Source: Macrotis lagotis (lineage: Eukaryota > Chordata > Mammalia > Peramelemorphia > Peramelidae). From it: a stretch of 64,000 bases of DNA. Shown in pieces: positions 37,072 through 48,664 of this stretch. Under the pieces are notes generated by a model. The model was not told the DNA's origin and made no database searches. It was given only the letters and a program-made list of their open reading frames with translations. A program made the translations under genes and the position numbers. The number at the start of each line of letters is the position of its first letter. The stretch's first letter is position 1. The stretch is from assembly GCF_037893015.1 (NCBI RefSeq), contig NC_133663.1:219073753-219137752 (forward strand), in the 5' to 3' direction.

Positions 37072-39225
37072 AGGGGCAGAGCCAAGATGGCGACAGGAGA
37101 GGACCTTCTCTCAGATGCTCTGGAGCAAAGCTTCTAAACTAAGGACTCTAACTGCTTTTTCAAGAGACAGAACCCACAGAGGGATCCAGTGAGGCAATTC
37201 TACAACCCCAGGTAACCTGGAAAAGAATGGAAAGGCTTGGTCCATGGGATCGAATGGGTGGCCTGCCAGAGCGAAGGAACTTCAGCCTCCCAGAGGCAGC
37301 CCCAGGGCACTAGGAGCCAAGGCTCACAGCAGTAGGAGCAGTTTCCTGATCTACACCCCAGGGAGCACCAGGCACAACTTGGGGGAACAGCAGGGGACCT
37401 CTGCCAGAGCAACCACATGAAGCCCAGCCCTTAGGGCACACAGCAAGCAGCGTGTCCATGGCAGCCCAGGAACCAGAAGCAGGTGCTGGTAAGCAGGAGC
37501 CCCCAGGGCATGAGCACGCTGAACCTAGGGAGGGGAGTGAAGAGAGACTGCTGAACTCTGTCCTCTGTCGCTGGAACAGGACTCTGCGGTTCTGACCACA
37601 TTCAGATCCTGATTGCAGTCTAGGCCCCCCCCATAGAACAGCAGGGCCACCCCCACCTCAGCCCTGTGGCAGAGGGAGGCGCTTCACGGACCAGGAGGGA
37701 GGACAGAGCCTCACACACTGAGATCCTTGTGGGAGTGTCCCAAAAGCTCAGGAAGCACCCCAAAACCAGGCTCAGGCTGGGAAAATGAGCAAGCAGAGAA
37801 AAAAGAGGAAAACCATTGACAAACACTTTGCCTGTGATCCCAAGAAGGATGAAAACATTCAATCTGAAGATGAGGAGGTATAAGCTCCTGCATCTAAAGA
37901 CTCCAAGAAAAACAGAAATTGGCTTCAGGCCATGACAGAGCTCAAAAAAGACTTTGAAAATCAAGTGAGGGAGATAGAGGAAAAATTGGGAAAAGAAATG
38001 AGAGAGATGCAGGAAAAAACATGAAAATGAAGTCAGTAGTTTAGTCAAGGAGATCCAAAAAAATGCTGAAGAAAATAACATGTTAAACACCAGCATAAGT
38101 CAAATGGATAAAACAGTTCAAAAAATTATTGAGGAGAATAATGCTTTAAAAAGCAGAATTGGCCAGATGGAAAAGGAGATAAGAAAGCTCTCTGAGAAAA
38201 CAAATCCTTCAGACAAAGAATAGAACTCAGGGAGATTGCTGATTTTATGAGAAATTGGGACTCAATACTTCAAAACCAAAAGAATGAAAAATTAGAAGAA
38301 AATGTGAAACATCTCATTGAAAAAACAACTGATATGGATAACAGATTTAGGAAAGATAATTTAAAAATTATTGGAATACCTGAAAGTCATGACCAGGAAA
38401 AGAGCCCTGACATCATTTTCAGAGAATTATTACAGGAAAATTGCCCTGATATCCTAGAAGCAGAGGGCAAAATAGAAATGGAGAGAATCCATTGGTCTCC
38501 CTGAGAAAGAGATCCAAAAAAAAACAACCCCCAGGAATATTATAGCCAAGTTCCAGAACTCCCAAGTCAAAGAGAAAATATTACAAGCAGCCAGGAGGAC
38601 ACAACTCAAATATTGTGGAGCTGTAGTCAGGATCACACAGGACTTAGCAGCAAACTACATTAAAAGTTCGTAGGGCTTGGAGTACAATATACCAGAAGGC
38701 AAAAGAGCTTAGAATGCAACCAAGAATCAACTACCCAGCAAAACTGAAAGTCCTCTTCCAGGGGAAAAAGATGGACTTTGAATGAACCAGGGGAATTTCA
38801 AGTGTTCCTGTTGGAATGGCCAGAGCTGAACAGAAGGTTTGATCTTCAAATACAGGACTCAGGCAAAGCATAGAGAGTGGAGGAGAAGAGGAAAATATGA
38901 GGGACTTAATGATGATGAACTACATGTATTTCTGTATAGAAAAATGATACTGATAATCATATGAACCTTCTCATTTAATAGAGCAGGTAGAAGGAGCTTT
39001 TATAGATGAAGCACAGGAGAAAAACTGAATTTGAAGATATATTGTGGTATAAAAATGGACTCAATAGATAAAAGGGAAATGTAATGTGAGAAAGAAAAAG
39101 GAGAGGAGGAATAGGCTAAGATATTTCATATAATAAGATTTTTCTTTATTCCAATGAGCTATTGCAATGATAAGGGGGGAATGAGGGAATCTTTGCCCTC
39201 ATGAGAGGCGGCTAGAGAGGAAACA

Positions 39226-39302
<77 letters not shown>

Positions 39303-40312
39303 TACACTCTCAATGAGGTATAGACATCTAGAGTAAGAAGGTAAGAAGGTGAGAAGGACAGGGGTAAAGGGGGGGGGTATGTGAGTGATGGAGGAGAGCA
39401 TGGACCATGGGGGGAGAGTGGTCAGATACAGATATAACACATTTTCTTTTTTACTTCTTGCAAGAGGCTGGGATCGGATGGCCTTTCTGGGACCATAGGG
39501 CCGGGTGGATGTTGGGTAAGGGGTGGTATGTGGGTTTGGGGCCTCTTGGCCCCAGGGCTGGGAAACTGTCTGCTGCGCCACTCAACTACCCTACAGCAGA
39601 GACAGAGTGAAAGGAGAGAGAAAATGTAGTTCATGGTAGTAGAGAAGTATGAATGGAGGGAGTTGTGATCAGCAATGGCAACAGTGGAAAAATATGGAAG
39701 TAACTTTTGTGATGGACTTATCCTAAAGAATGTGATCCACCCATGACAGAGCTGATGGTGTTGGAACACAGATTGAAACACATTTTTTATTATTATTATT
39801 ATTTTCTGGGTATTGAAGGGCAAATGGGACTGGGTGGCCTGCCTGGGGCTGCACAGCTGGGTGATTGTTGGGTGTCTGAGGCCGAATTTGGACCTGGGTG
39901 CTCCTGGCTCAAGGGCTAGTGATCTGTATGCCTCCCAGCCACCCCTACTATTATTATTACTATTTTATTTTGGGTCTTTTTTGTTTTTTTGTTTTTTGTA
40001 GGGCAATGGGGTTGGGGTGGTTTCCATTGGGGTCACACAGCTAGGTGATTGTTGGGTGTCTGGGGCCAGGTTTGGGCTCGGGTGCTTCCTCCCTCCAGGA
40101 CCGGTACTCCATCCACTGCGCCACCTGGCCATACCTATTATTATTATTATTATTTATTTTTTTAATTTTAATTTTTTTCTCTCCCCTTTACTTTATCGCT
40201 TATACGGGTCTATATTTTCTTGGGGGGGTTATATTTACTCTTAAATAAGAATATTTTAGTAATGTATAAAAAATTATTTGTACAAAATAAGAATAATAAA
40301 TACATTTTTAAA
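37072..40312 (+). mobile_element. Full-length HAL1-like (ORF1-only) L1 relative
   Basis: The element begins GGGGGAGGGGCAGAGCCAAG, the usual start of mammalian L1 5' UTRs. An ORF1 begins at ATG 37785 (MSKQRKKRKTIDKHF...) and shows a coiled-coil stretch (LKKDFENQVREIEEKLGKEM), an RRM-like segment (NLKIIGIPES) and part of the C-terminal domain (CPDILEAEGKIEMERIHWSP), broken by several stops and frameshifts. After ORF1 (about 38840) there is no endonuclease or reverse-transcriptase sequence. Instead a 1.4-kb 3' region contains a TA microsatellite and three SINE-like modules in reverse orientation (about 39430-39600, 39810-39945 and 40000-40133), ending in an A-rich tail near 40312. AAGACT-type short direct repeats flank it (37061 and 40313). 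ORF1-only L1 relatives are known as HAL1 and rely on L1 for movement. Confidence 0.8.
39228..39305. repeat. TA microsatellite inside the HAL1-like element
   Basis: About 78 bp of TA with two interruptions. The homologous spot in the copy at 4088 has only GTATATATGC. Confidence 0.93.
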
Positions 40313-40411
40313 AAGACTATGGCTTCAGATTATGGAATTTTGTTCTAAGAAGAATCAAAGCTGTGTACAGTGGTATATTTGGAACATGCTCATTTTGGTA
40401 TGAATTTGTCT

Positions 40412-40725
40412 ATTCTTTGGGCTATGATGTAGTTAGATGGATGACCCAGTGAGTTGGTCCATCTGTATGTATATTTGAGAGAGACTACAATCACAAATAC
40501 CAGAATTAGCTAGGGGAAAAAAGGTGGAAAGGCTTTGCTACATCTTATCTATTGTGCAAGACTTTCAACAATTCCAAACTGTTCTGAGGTAAATAAGGAA
40601 ATAAATATCAATCAATAAATATAGATGTGGATTTTTAGTATTCGTCTAGTATTCTTTTAGTAAGACTGAATGGCTACAGATAATGGAATTTTGGTCTCAG
40701 AAGAAACAAAACTGTTTGCAAACCA
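40412..40725. repeat. Second copy of the local tandem duplication
   Basis: Repeats 36806-37066 and then continues into sequence (GGCTACAGATAATGGAATTTTGG) that matches 40313-40365, the right-hand remainder of copy one. The original unit was therefore about 360 bp. Confidence 0.85.
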
Positions 40726-40763
40726 AAGATCAATTGAAAGTTTGAATTCAGCATTTCAGTTTT

Positions 40764-40936
40764 GTTTTTTGTTTTTTGTTTTGTTTTTTTTTTGGTTTTT
40801 GCAAGGCAGTGGGGGTTAAGTGATTTGCCCAAGGTCACACAGCTAGGTAATTATTAAGTGTCTAAGGCCATATTTAAACTCGGATCCTCCTGACTCCAGG
40901 GCGGTGCTCTATCCACTGCACCACCTGGCTGCCCCT
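40764..40936 (-). mobile_element. WSINE-like SINE, minus strand
   Basis: Complete copy with a TTTTG-rich tail. Flanks CATTTCAGTTTT (40752-40763) and CATTTCAATTTT (40940-40951). Confidence 0.93.
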
Positions 40937-41289
40937 TACATTTCAATTTTTAACCAATAAAATTAAGAATTATTTATTAAAGAATTAAAAGCATACCGAA
41001 ATCCCTGAAACTGCAGAATCAGTATTCTTCCCTTTTCTTCTACCGTCACTGAGTAAAAGATTTGATTCTGTCATAATAATTTTGCACCAAAGGTACATTT
41101 TGAGAAAGGTTACATTGATTTCAATATTAATATTGATTTTTTTTTATTAAAAGTACAGGTATTATTTTTTTGGTATTTTATAACCTCCCTTTCAAAAATT
41201 TTGTTTCTATCACAATACAATTTCTCTAAAATATACCCATGTTGCTTCTCAGACACCAAAAGAAAAAAATAGAATTAAGGGTTAATATT

Positions 41290-41570
41290 GTGTATTAGGA
41301 GAGCTGATCTCAAGAGCCAGGAATGTATGACCTTATTCAGGTTACATGACTTGTTGGTGCCCCAGGCAACCTAAGACTATTGTGTTTACAAAGGAGATGC
41401 TGGCCTCCATTGCTAGAAGTTCTCTCTTGGAGCTCAAAATTGTAGTGAAATCAGAGGTCTAGTCCAGGGATCTTGTGAAGCTCAAATGATATAATGGTTA
41501 TGAGTCATTTTGCAACCTTAAATGCTACTTAATTTAGTTATCATTATTAATATTAATATTGGTCTACTGT
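41290..41570 (+). mobile_element. Probable old CORE-SINE remnant, plus strand
   Basis: TTCAGGTTACATGACTTG and the tail GCTCAAATGATATAATGG...TTTTGCAACCTTAAATGCTAC with an ATTATTAATATT end match old marsupial SINE tails. The first half is very diverged. Confidence 0.45.
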
Positions 41571-41574
41571 TACC

Positions 41575-42980
41575 AAACCTCTGATCTAGTGATAACTTCA
41601 TTCTGTGAGCTTTGTTTTATTCCTGTTGAACTCAAGTAATGTTTATAGAACTGTATATGGGTTTGCTGGTAAATAGGGGAGTTCTTGGGAAAGAATTGTG
41701 TACATATTTTTAAATTTGTTTGTACATACTTTTTAATTTGCATTGTTAACACCCTCTTAAGTCAATGCTAACAATGAAAAATCAAGATTTGATTTGTAAT
41801 AATTACCAATTTCTGAGGTATAAGGGCATTTAGATTTTCTCAAGCCAACGAGAACTAGCTTCAGACTTAGACTAGTCTCAATCCCCTATTATGGTAAAAT
41901 GAACTATAAAGAATATAGGAATTAAGTGATGTTAACTATAGTACTGAAGGAAGGCTTCATAATAACTATGTTTACATCATCCTTTAATATTTAACATTTA
42001 CATGCTAGAGTCTTTCAAAAACCTTAATGCAGTTTGGATTAGTATCATGCCCATTTTATAACCTGAAGTTGAGTTTATAAATATGAGATATGAGATTTGA
42101 ATATGGGTGATCCTGACACTAAGTTAATATTCTACTGTTCCATGTTTCATGTTTTATAGCCAAAGAATTTGAACAGTTTTCAGAAGAGGAACTGCAAAAT
42201 AGCAACAGTTTTAATTAAAAAATGTGATCTATAACACTTAATCAACTTTAAGGTTTCAGTTCACACTCACCAAATTGTTAAGGAAGAAAAAGACAGTTTC
42301 TCAAGTCAATATTAAGTGAATGAGAAAAACAGGTATACAGGTAAACAATTTAACTGAGCTAATCATTCTGGAAAACATTTTGGAATTACAGGAGAAAAGT
42401 GACTAAATTATTCATCTTTCATGACCCGTATATCCCATTATAAATGTCATAAAAATGACAAATGTTAAAGAGAAAAAAAGAGATCTTAGAGTTGCCAAAA
42501 TATAGCCTAGGCTTAGCATGTGTACATATGGAAATTTGAAACATTAAGTCTATATGCCAAAGCAATAAACTTAATATAAAATTTATAAATTCAGTTAACA
42601 TGTTTATAAAAGATCTACCTGAAAAATGCTCCCTTTTTGCCCTTTCAGCTTCACATCATTGTTATAATCAACTATCAATAGAGATCCATTGTGTTTAATT
42701 TACTGTTAATACCTTATAGTTTCCTTTGGGGTGGGAGGTGGAAGTAGAGTTCCAGAACTCAAATTCAGCATGCCTGCTAATTAAAGTAGATCTCTTATTC
42801 TTACTGAATCTTTGTGAAAGATCGCTATAAAAAATAAATCAGATAAATGTTAATTATGCTTCCAATCACAGAAAATGAGTTAAAACAAATGAATATAAGT
42901 TTTTTAAAAAAACTGAATGAATATAAGCAAAAGTAAATTTTTGAATGTTTAATTCTAACACTTCTTGGGTAGTTAAAAGC
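41575..42980. other. CRYBG3: Unassigned intron 2 DNA
   Basis: A MIR-like hint near 41970-42150. Otherwise nothing supported. Confidence 0.45.
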
Positions 42981-42990
42981 AGATTCTTTT

Positions 42991-43146
42991 TTTTTTTTTT
43001 TAGATTTTTGCAAGGCAAATTGGGTTAAGTGGCTTGCCCAAGGCCACACAGCTAGGTAATTATTAAGTGTCTGAGACCGGATTTGAACCCAGGTACTCCT
43101 GACTCCAAGGCCTGTGCTTTATCCACTGTGCCACCTAGCTGCCCCT
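42991..43146 (-). mobile_element. WSINE-like SINE, minus strand
   Basis: Complete copy. GATTCTTTTT repeats on both sides (42982 and 43147). Confidence 0.94.
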
Positions 43147-43314
43147 GATTCTTTTTATTTTCATAGAAAGTTTTTAGATTATTAGTATGTTTCCTTGTTA
43201 ACAAAAAGGAAAATGTTCATTTGGCCAACTGAAAGATCCCTCTTAGAGTATATGATCAATTAATTCTTTTTGTTATGATTTGGTTTTGTTTGGTTTGGTT
43301 ATGAATTAGCTGTG

Positions 43315-43484
43315 GGGGTTTTTTTGTTTTGTTTTTTTAGGGTTTTTGCAAGGCAATGGGGTTAAGTGGCTTGCCCAAGGCCTCATAGCTTAGGTAATTA
43401 TTAAGTGTCTGGAGCCGGATTTGAACTCATGTACTCCTGACTCCAGGGCCAGCGCTCTTATCTACTGTGTCCCTAGCCGCCCCT
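43315..43484 (-). mobile_element. WSINE-like SINE, minus strand
   Basis: Complete but slightly diverged copy. Flanks GAATTAGCTGTG (43303-43314) and GAATAGCTGTG (43485-43495). Confidence 0.92.
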
Positions 43485-43638
43485 GAATAGCTGTGTTTTA
43501 CATTTAATTTAAATTTAAATTATTTGAACAGAATTTTTTCAGTTTTAAAGCACTGTTTTCACTTGTATTGATTTTTTATTTAAACTTAATTCATTTTACA
43601 TTTAAAATGGACATTATTTACTTAAAGATGATGTATAT

Positions 43639-43790
43639 AGGGGTAGCTAGGTGGTACAGTGATTGGAATATTGGGGGCCGGTTTCAGGAAGTCCTGAATT
43701 CAAAAACAACATTTGCTAGTTTGATACTACAAATATTTTTGTCTCAGTTACTGCAGCTGCAAAATAGGAATCATAGTAAAGGTAGAAATT
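43639..43790 (+). mobile_element. Old tRNA/CORE SINE, plus strand
   Basis: GGGGTAGCTAGGTGGTACAGTG head, then CAGGAAGTCCTGAATTCAAA and CTGCAGCTGCAAAATAGGAATC. The middle is partly lost. Confidence 0.65.
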
Positions 43791-44334
43791 TGTATAAAAG
43801 ATTTGTAATAACAGAAGTGAAAACTATACCTGACACATTACCACCAAAAATATTTTACTCTTTTCTTTTTGTCCTTTCCATTAATTTTCATGGATAAACA
43901 AAAAAAAAAAAAGAAAGTTGACAGAACTGGGAGACCTCAGACTCAGTGAATTTGTGATAACTTAAAAAAATTGCCCTTTGGGCTAAATGGGCTGGATCTT
44001 ACATTAAGCTCCTAAATCACATTGTCTTTCTTTCTACCCCTAAATCTTATAGTGGCAGAAGACAGAGTCTCTGGTAAATAAATAAAGAAATCTTGGTAAA
44101 GAGAAAATGAAAATTAGAAAATTATATTTAATACTTACGGACACTATTAACTAGTAATTAAAAAGTAATATTCCAAAATTATTCCAACATATTCTGGAGG
44201 GAATCCTTTCTTTTTGAAGAAGAGATACTATTTATAGCCAGGATTCAATTAGAATAGAATCATATGATAGGGGAGAAAAACTACTATGTTTCCCCCTTGC
44301 CCTCAGCATTTCATTGACTGGATTGTGAATATAT

Positions 44335-44337
<3 letters not shown>

Positions 44338-44391
<54 letters not shown>
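44338..44391. repeat. GA microsatellite
   Basis: About 27 uninterrupted GA units, likely polymorphic. Confidence 0.95.
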
Positions 44392-44393
<2 letters not shown>

Positions 44394-44709
44394 GATCCCC
44401 TGATCTTTCTCTTTTATGGAACAGATACCTTAGCTTATCTATTTTAGTGGGATGGGGAGAATTTGACTTGCAATTTAAAAAAGAAAAACTCTAAAAGTGA
44501 GATTTTAATAAGGAGGCATAAAAATTTCTTACATACTTGTCTTACAGGTATGTATGGTAGTTGTGTTTATATAAATCTATTTTTTTAAATGTCTATTAAA
44601 TTACAAAGAAATTTATTGAAAAGAAATTGTAGCATTCATAATGGCTATTGAGTTTATGAGGAACAAAGGTAGCCCTTATAAATAAGAGTTGCATAGAATA
44701 AACTTATTA

Positions 44710-44930
44710 CAAAATGGGAACTAGTAATATTAATAATAGCTTATATGTATACAGTGCTTCATATTTGACCATATACTTTTGCATAGGAAATGGGTAGTAC
44801 AAATGTAATTCTCATTTTTAGGTGACAAAATTAAAGCTCAGAAAGAGTAAATGAATCGCCTTCTAGCCTATAAGTAGAAGAGTTACTCCAGATCATTTGA
44901 CTCTAGTCTGTTCTTTCTAATGGTTCTCCT
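44710..44930 (-). mobile_element. MIR-like SINE remnant, minus strand
   Basis: GTATACAGTGCTTCATATTTG, AATTCTCATTTTTAGGTGAC and AAAGCTCAGAAAGAGTAAATG followed by GACTCTAGTCTGTTCT match reverse-oriented MIR/CORE-SINE order. Confidence 0.6.
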
Positions 44931-44990
44931 AAAGCTTATTTCCATTCAGGTTCTAATCTAAAAGCAAAAAGGACAAAAAATCTTTAAAAA

Positions 44991-45003
44991 AAAAACTAGC
45001 TGA
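44991..45003. repeat. Target-site duplication of the C1orf43 retrocopy (5' copy)
   Basis: AAAAACTAGCTGA is repeated exactly at 46710-46722, beyond the poly(A) tail and the SINE inserted in it. Both insertions therefore lie between the two repeats. Confidence 0.85.
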
Positions 45004-46709
45004 GGCTCCCCTGGCCGCAACGTTTTCTGACAGGACCAGGCTTTGGCTCCCCCCATAAGGAAATGTCCAGGGCCTGTCCTGGAGCCCTAGGGCCATTGTT
45101 GCTAAGGAGTCTGAGCTAATGAAGCTGGAGAGAGACTATGGCGTCCAGCAGTAACTGGCTGTCCAGGGTGAAAGTGGTGCTGGTGCTGGCCTATGGGAGC
45201 TTGGTATTTGTGCTGCTGTTCATTTTTGTGAAGAGGCAGATCATGCATTTTGCTATGAAGTCTCGAAGAGGTCCTCATGTCCCTATGGGACACAATGCTC
45301 CCAAGGATCTGAAGGAAGAGATTGACATCTGATTATCCAAGGTCCAGGATGTAAGGTATGAACCCCAGCTTCTTGAAGAAGATGATGCCAGACTTTTGTA
45401 GCTGGTGACACCAGGAAATCAACATTGCTACAACTACTTGTACAGAATGAAAGTATTGGATGCCATTCATGCCTCTGAGATCCCATTCCATTCAGAAGGC
45501 CGGCATCCTCATTCTCTGATGGGCAAAAATTTCTGCTCCTATCTGCTGGAGCTTCGAAACACAAGTACCCCCTTCAAGGGTGTCTGCAAAGCTCTCATTG
45601 ATACCCTGCTAGATGGCTATGAAACAGCTCGATATGAAACTGGTGTCTTTGTCCAGACTGAATATCTACTACACTATCAGGAAGCACTGAGGGAACTGGC
45701 TGCTGCTGTCAAAGCTCAAGGTGGAAGTTCCCAGTGGCAGCACCAGTCAGCAGCTAAGGATCTAACACAGTCTCCTGAAATTTCCTCCCCAACAACTGTC
45801 CAAGTCACCTATCTACCCTCCAGCCAGAAGAGTAAAAGAGCTAAGCACTTCCTAGAGCTGAAGAGTTTTAAGGATAACTACAACACCCTAGAGAGCACTC
45901 TCTGACTGAATTTGGGGATAGCCATAGTCAATATGGTGTTACTATGAGATTCCAGTCTTAGCACCCAGGAATTTCTCCAGGGCAGGAGACACAGCAATAT
46001 TATCATTATTATGCTCAGAATTTTTGAAATGTATTCCTGGAAATCCTTCCTTAGTTTATCCCTCTTATCTGTTGTAGAAGTTGAAGTTCCATGAGGCCCT
46101 TGGAAATCTCCCCCTCCAAAAGCATTTTTATGGAGTTGAATCCACATATTTTTCTTCTGTCTGTGTCACTTCCTCTTTACCCAATTTATTATTGATCATG
46201 ATTATTTTTTGACTTCTCCCAAAAGCAGATTTATTCTAGTGGGGGTAGGAGAGGGGGCACTTATGATGTTAGAAGTGGAAACCATATCTTACCTACTTGG
46301 ATGGGGACTCTAGCCCATGGACATATTATTTAAAGTCATGGTGTGAAAAGGGTGGACAGGAGCTAGGGTGTTATACTTAAACCAAACCCTATTCAAATTT
46401 GTGTTGTGTTTAGAGTGTACTGTCTTGCAATCAAGATGAGACTAAGGAACTAATGTGATATAGCCACTTATTCCATATTCCCCTTCCCCTGCCTCCCCAA
46501 GAAGTCACTGTACTAGTCTTTCTTTATAAAATGGTTATTTAATAAAACAGCTGAAAAAAATTTAAAAAAAGCTGAGGGGCAGCTAGGTGGACTGAGTTCA
46601 AATTCAGCCTCAGACACTTAATAATTAACTAGCTGTGTGGCTTTGGGCAAGCCACTTAACCCCAATTTGCCTTATAAAAATCTAAAAAAAGAAGCAAGAA
46701 AGAAAAGAA
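45004..46709 (+). pseudogene. C1orf43: C1orf43 (NICE-3) processed retrocopy with two nonsense codons
   Basis: An intronless copy starts at ATG 45138 (MASSSNWLSRVKVVLVLAYG) and ends at TGA 45903-45905 after 255 codons with no frameshift. Codon 65 is TGA (45330, Arg in the parent, CpG decay) and codon 88 is TAG (45399, Gln in the parent). It covers the N-terminal membrane segment (VVLVLAYGSLVFVLLFIFV), the central conserved block (GMKVLDAI-like, FHSEGRHPHSLMGKNF) and the exact C-terminus SFKDNYNTLESTL. C1orf43 is a single-pass membrane protein of mitochondria/Golgi linked to phagocytosis regulation. About 130 bp of 5' UTR and about 640 bp of 3' UTR with AATAAA at 46541 are included. A WSINE-like element sits in the A-rich tail. 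The flanking target-site duplication AAAAACTAGCTGA lies at 44991-45003 and 46710-46722. Confidence 0.93.
46575..46689 (+). mobile_element. WSINE-like SINE with internal deletion, in the tail of the C1orf43 retrocopy
   Basis: The head GGGGCAGCTAGGTGG is joined directly to ACTGAGTTCAAATTCAGCC, so about 35 bp between the two promoter boxes is missing. Body and A tail are normal. Confidence 0.88.
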
Positions 46710-46722
46710 AAAAACTAGCTGA
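46710..46722. repeat. Target-site duplication of the C1orf43 retrocopy (3' copy)
   Basis: This is an exact match to 44991-45003 and marks the true right boundary of the retrocopy plus nested SINE. Confidence 0.85.
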
Positions 46723-46785
46723 AATGTTCAAAAGATATTTTGTGTGATGAGGAGGGACTGTAACATATTTACTTTTTTAAAATAA
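46713..46785. repeat. Local direct repeat, copy B1
   Basis: GCTGAAATG..CAAAAGATATTTTGTG..GAGGAGGGACTGTAACATATTTAC lies here next to the C1orf43 retrocopy and again at 48672-48740. Confidence 0.88.
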
Positions 46786-47860
46786 TTTTTTTTTTGCTGT
46801 CTTGTGTTACAATTATTCCAAATATCATTTGTCCCCATGTTTATCCCCATCCTCCCACCTCAGAGAGCCATCCCATAAAACAAATAGTATATTTAAAGAG
46901 GAAAAAAGAACAGTAGAATTGACTAGTATCTTGAAATAGTCTGAATTACATGTGTAGTGTGAAACACTTGTAGACATCTCACCTCTATGAAGAGTGGTTA
47001 AGGGTGACCTCTCATCTCTTCATTTGAGTCTTGCTTAAGCTTTATAATTTTGTTAATTCACTTTTGACTTTTTGGGTGTATGATTATTCTTTCCTTTGCA
47101 CTGTTGTAAATATTGTGTATACTGTTTTCTTGACTTTTTTTACTGTAACTGGACATCAGTTCATGTAGATCTTTCCATGCTCTGTATTCATCACATTCAT
47201 AATTTCTCACAGTACACATTCATATGCCAAAATTTTCTTAAATGTTCTTTAGTCAGTGAGCTTCTACTTTGCTTCTAGTTCTTTGTTATCATTAAAAAGT
47301 ACTGCCAAATCTTATACTAGTGTATGTGGGGACTTTCTTCATAAAGATAACTTTCTTGAGGGAAGCCCAGTAATTTGGGTACTTTAGTCACTTTAATCTC
47401 ATAATTTCAAATTACTTTTCCAAAATCATGGTACCATTTCACAGATCCATTAACTATATTATTAGTATATCTATAATTCCACAATACCTATAGCATTGGA
47501 TACTGTGATCTTTTTTTTTACATCTTTGTCAATTTGCATAGTGTGAGGAGAGCTCTCAAGGTTCATTTGATTTTCATTTTTTTTAGGTTTTTTTTTTTTG
47601 CAAGGCAAATGGGGTTAAGTGGCTTGCCCAAGGCCACACAGCTAGGAAAGAGACCAGATTTGAACCCAGGTACTCCTGACTCCAAGGCCGGTGCTTTATC
47701 CACTATGCCACCTAGCCGCCCCCTGCATTTTTCTTAATAGTGATTTTTGGGACATTTTTTTTTAATATGGTTGGGAATATGCTGCTAATCTTAAGAACTG
47801 TTTGCTCATATTCTTTGATCACTTTCTTCTTATGGAATGGTTCTTAGTTATATATATGTA
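46785..47860 (-). mobile_element. Old L1 3' region, minus strand, interrupted by a SINE
   Basis: CATCAGTTCATGTAGATC, CTGTATTCATCACATTCAT and TTCTAGTTCTTTGTTATCAT follow the minus-strand L1 tail order with strong divergence. A WSINE-like element is inserted at 47578-47721. Confidence 0.55.
47578..47721 (-). mobile_element. WSINE-like SINE, minus strand, inside old L1
   Basis: Core and head present, with about 15-20 bp missing from the middle (AGCTAGG joined to AAAGAGACCAG). Confidence 0.92.
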
Positions 47861-48252
47861 GTTTATATATCTTGTCATTTATATAGATTCAAATTAAATG
47901 GAACCCAGATGATTTAAAAAATTTTGATTAATTTTTTCCAATTACATTTCCAATTACAAAATCATCCTTTTGTAGTTTCACCTTTGAGTTCCACATTTTC
48001 CTGCACCTTCCCTTGCCTCTACCATCCCCATGGCAGTGAACAATCTTTTTTTGGGCTGTACATGTACAATTGGATTTAACATATTTACATTAGTCATGCT
48101 GGGAAAGAGGAATTTAAAGTCTAGCTGCTCATGATTTCTTAGAGAACAATGGTATTGCATCACATTCCTATACTATAACTTGTTCAGCCATTCCCCTAAT
48201 TGATGGACATCTTGGTCTTTTCCTCCTTTTTTATGATCTTTGGGATATAGAG

Positions 48253-48253
48253 C

Positions 48254-48309
<56 letters not shown>

Positions 48310-48310
48310 T
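48253..48310. repeat. GTA trinucleotide microsatellite inside old L1
   Basis: About 19 uninterrupted TAG/GTA units. Confidence 0.95.
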
Positions 48311-48664
48311 AGTTTACAACTTTACCAACAAAGCCTTAGTGTTCCAGTTTTCCCACATCTTCTTCAACATTGATCATTTTCCTTTTCTAACATTTTAGCT
48401 AATCTTATAGGTGTGAGGAGATACCCCAGAGTTATTTCAATTTGTATTTCTCTAATAATTATTTACAGCATTTTTATATAACTATAGCTTTAATTTTTTC
48501 ATCTGAAAACTGCTTGTTCTTATCCTTCAATCATTTATCAATTAGAGGATGACTTGTAATCTTATAAATGTTACTGATTCTCTCTATATAGTAGAAATGA
48601 GTTTTTTATTAGAAAAACTAGTGTGAAAATTGTTTACCAGCTTTCTATGTTCTTTCTAATCTTA

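Noticed and set aside
36806-40725. Long direct repeats flanking a 3.2-kb element, as if LTRs
   Set aside because: The repeat continues past the insertion point, and the interior is L1 ORF1 with an A tail, so it is a tandem duplication hosting a non-LTR element.
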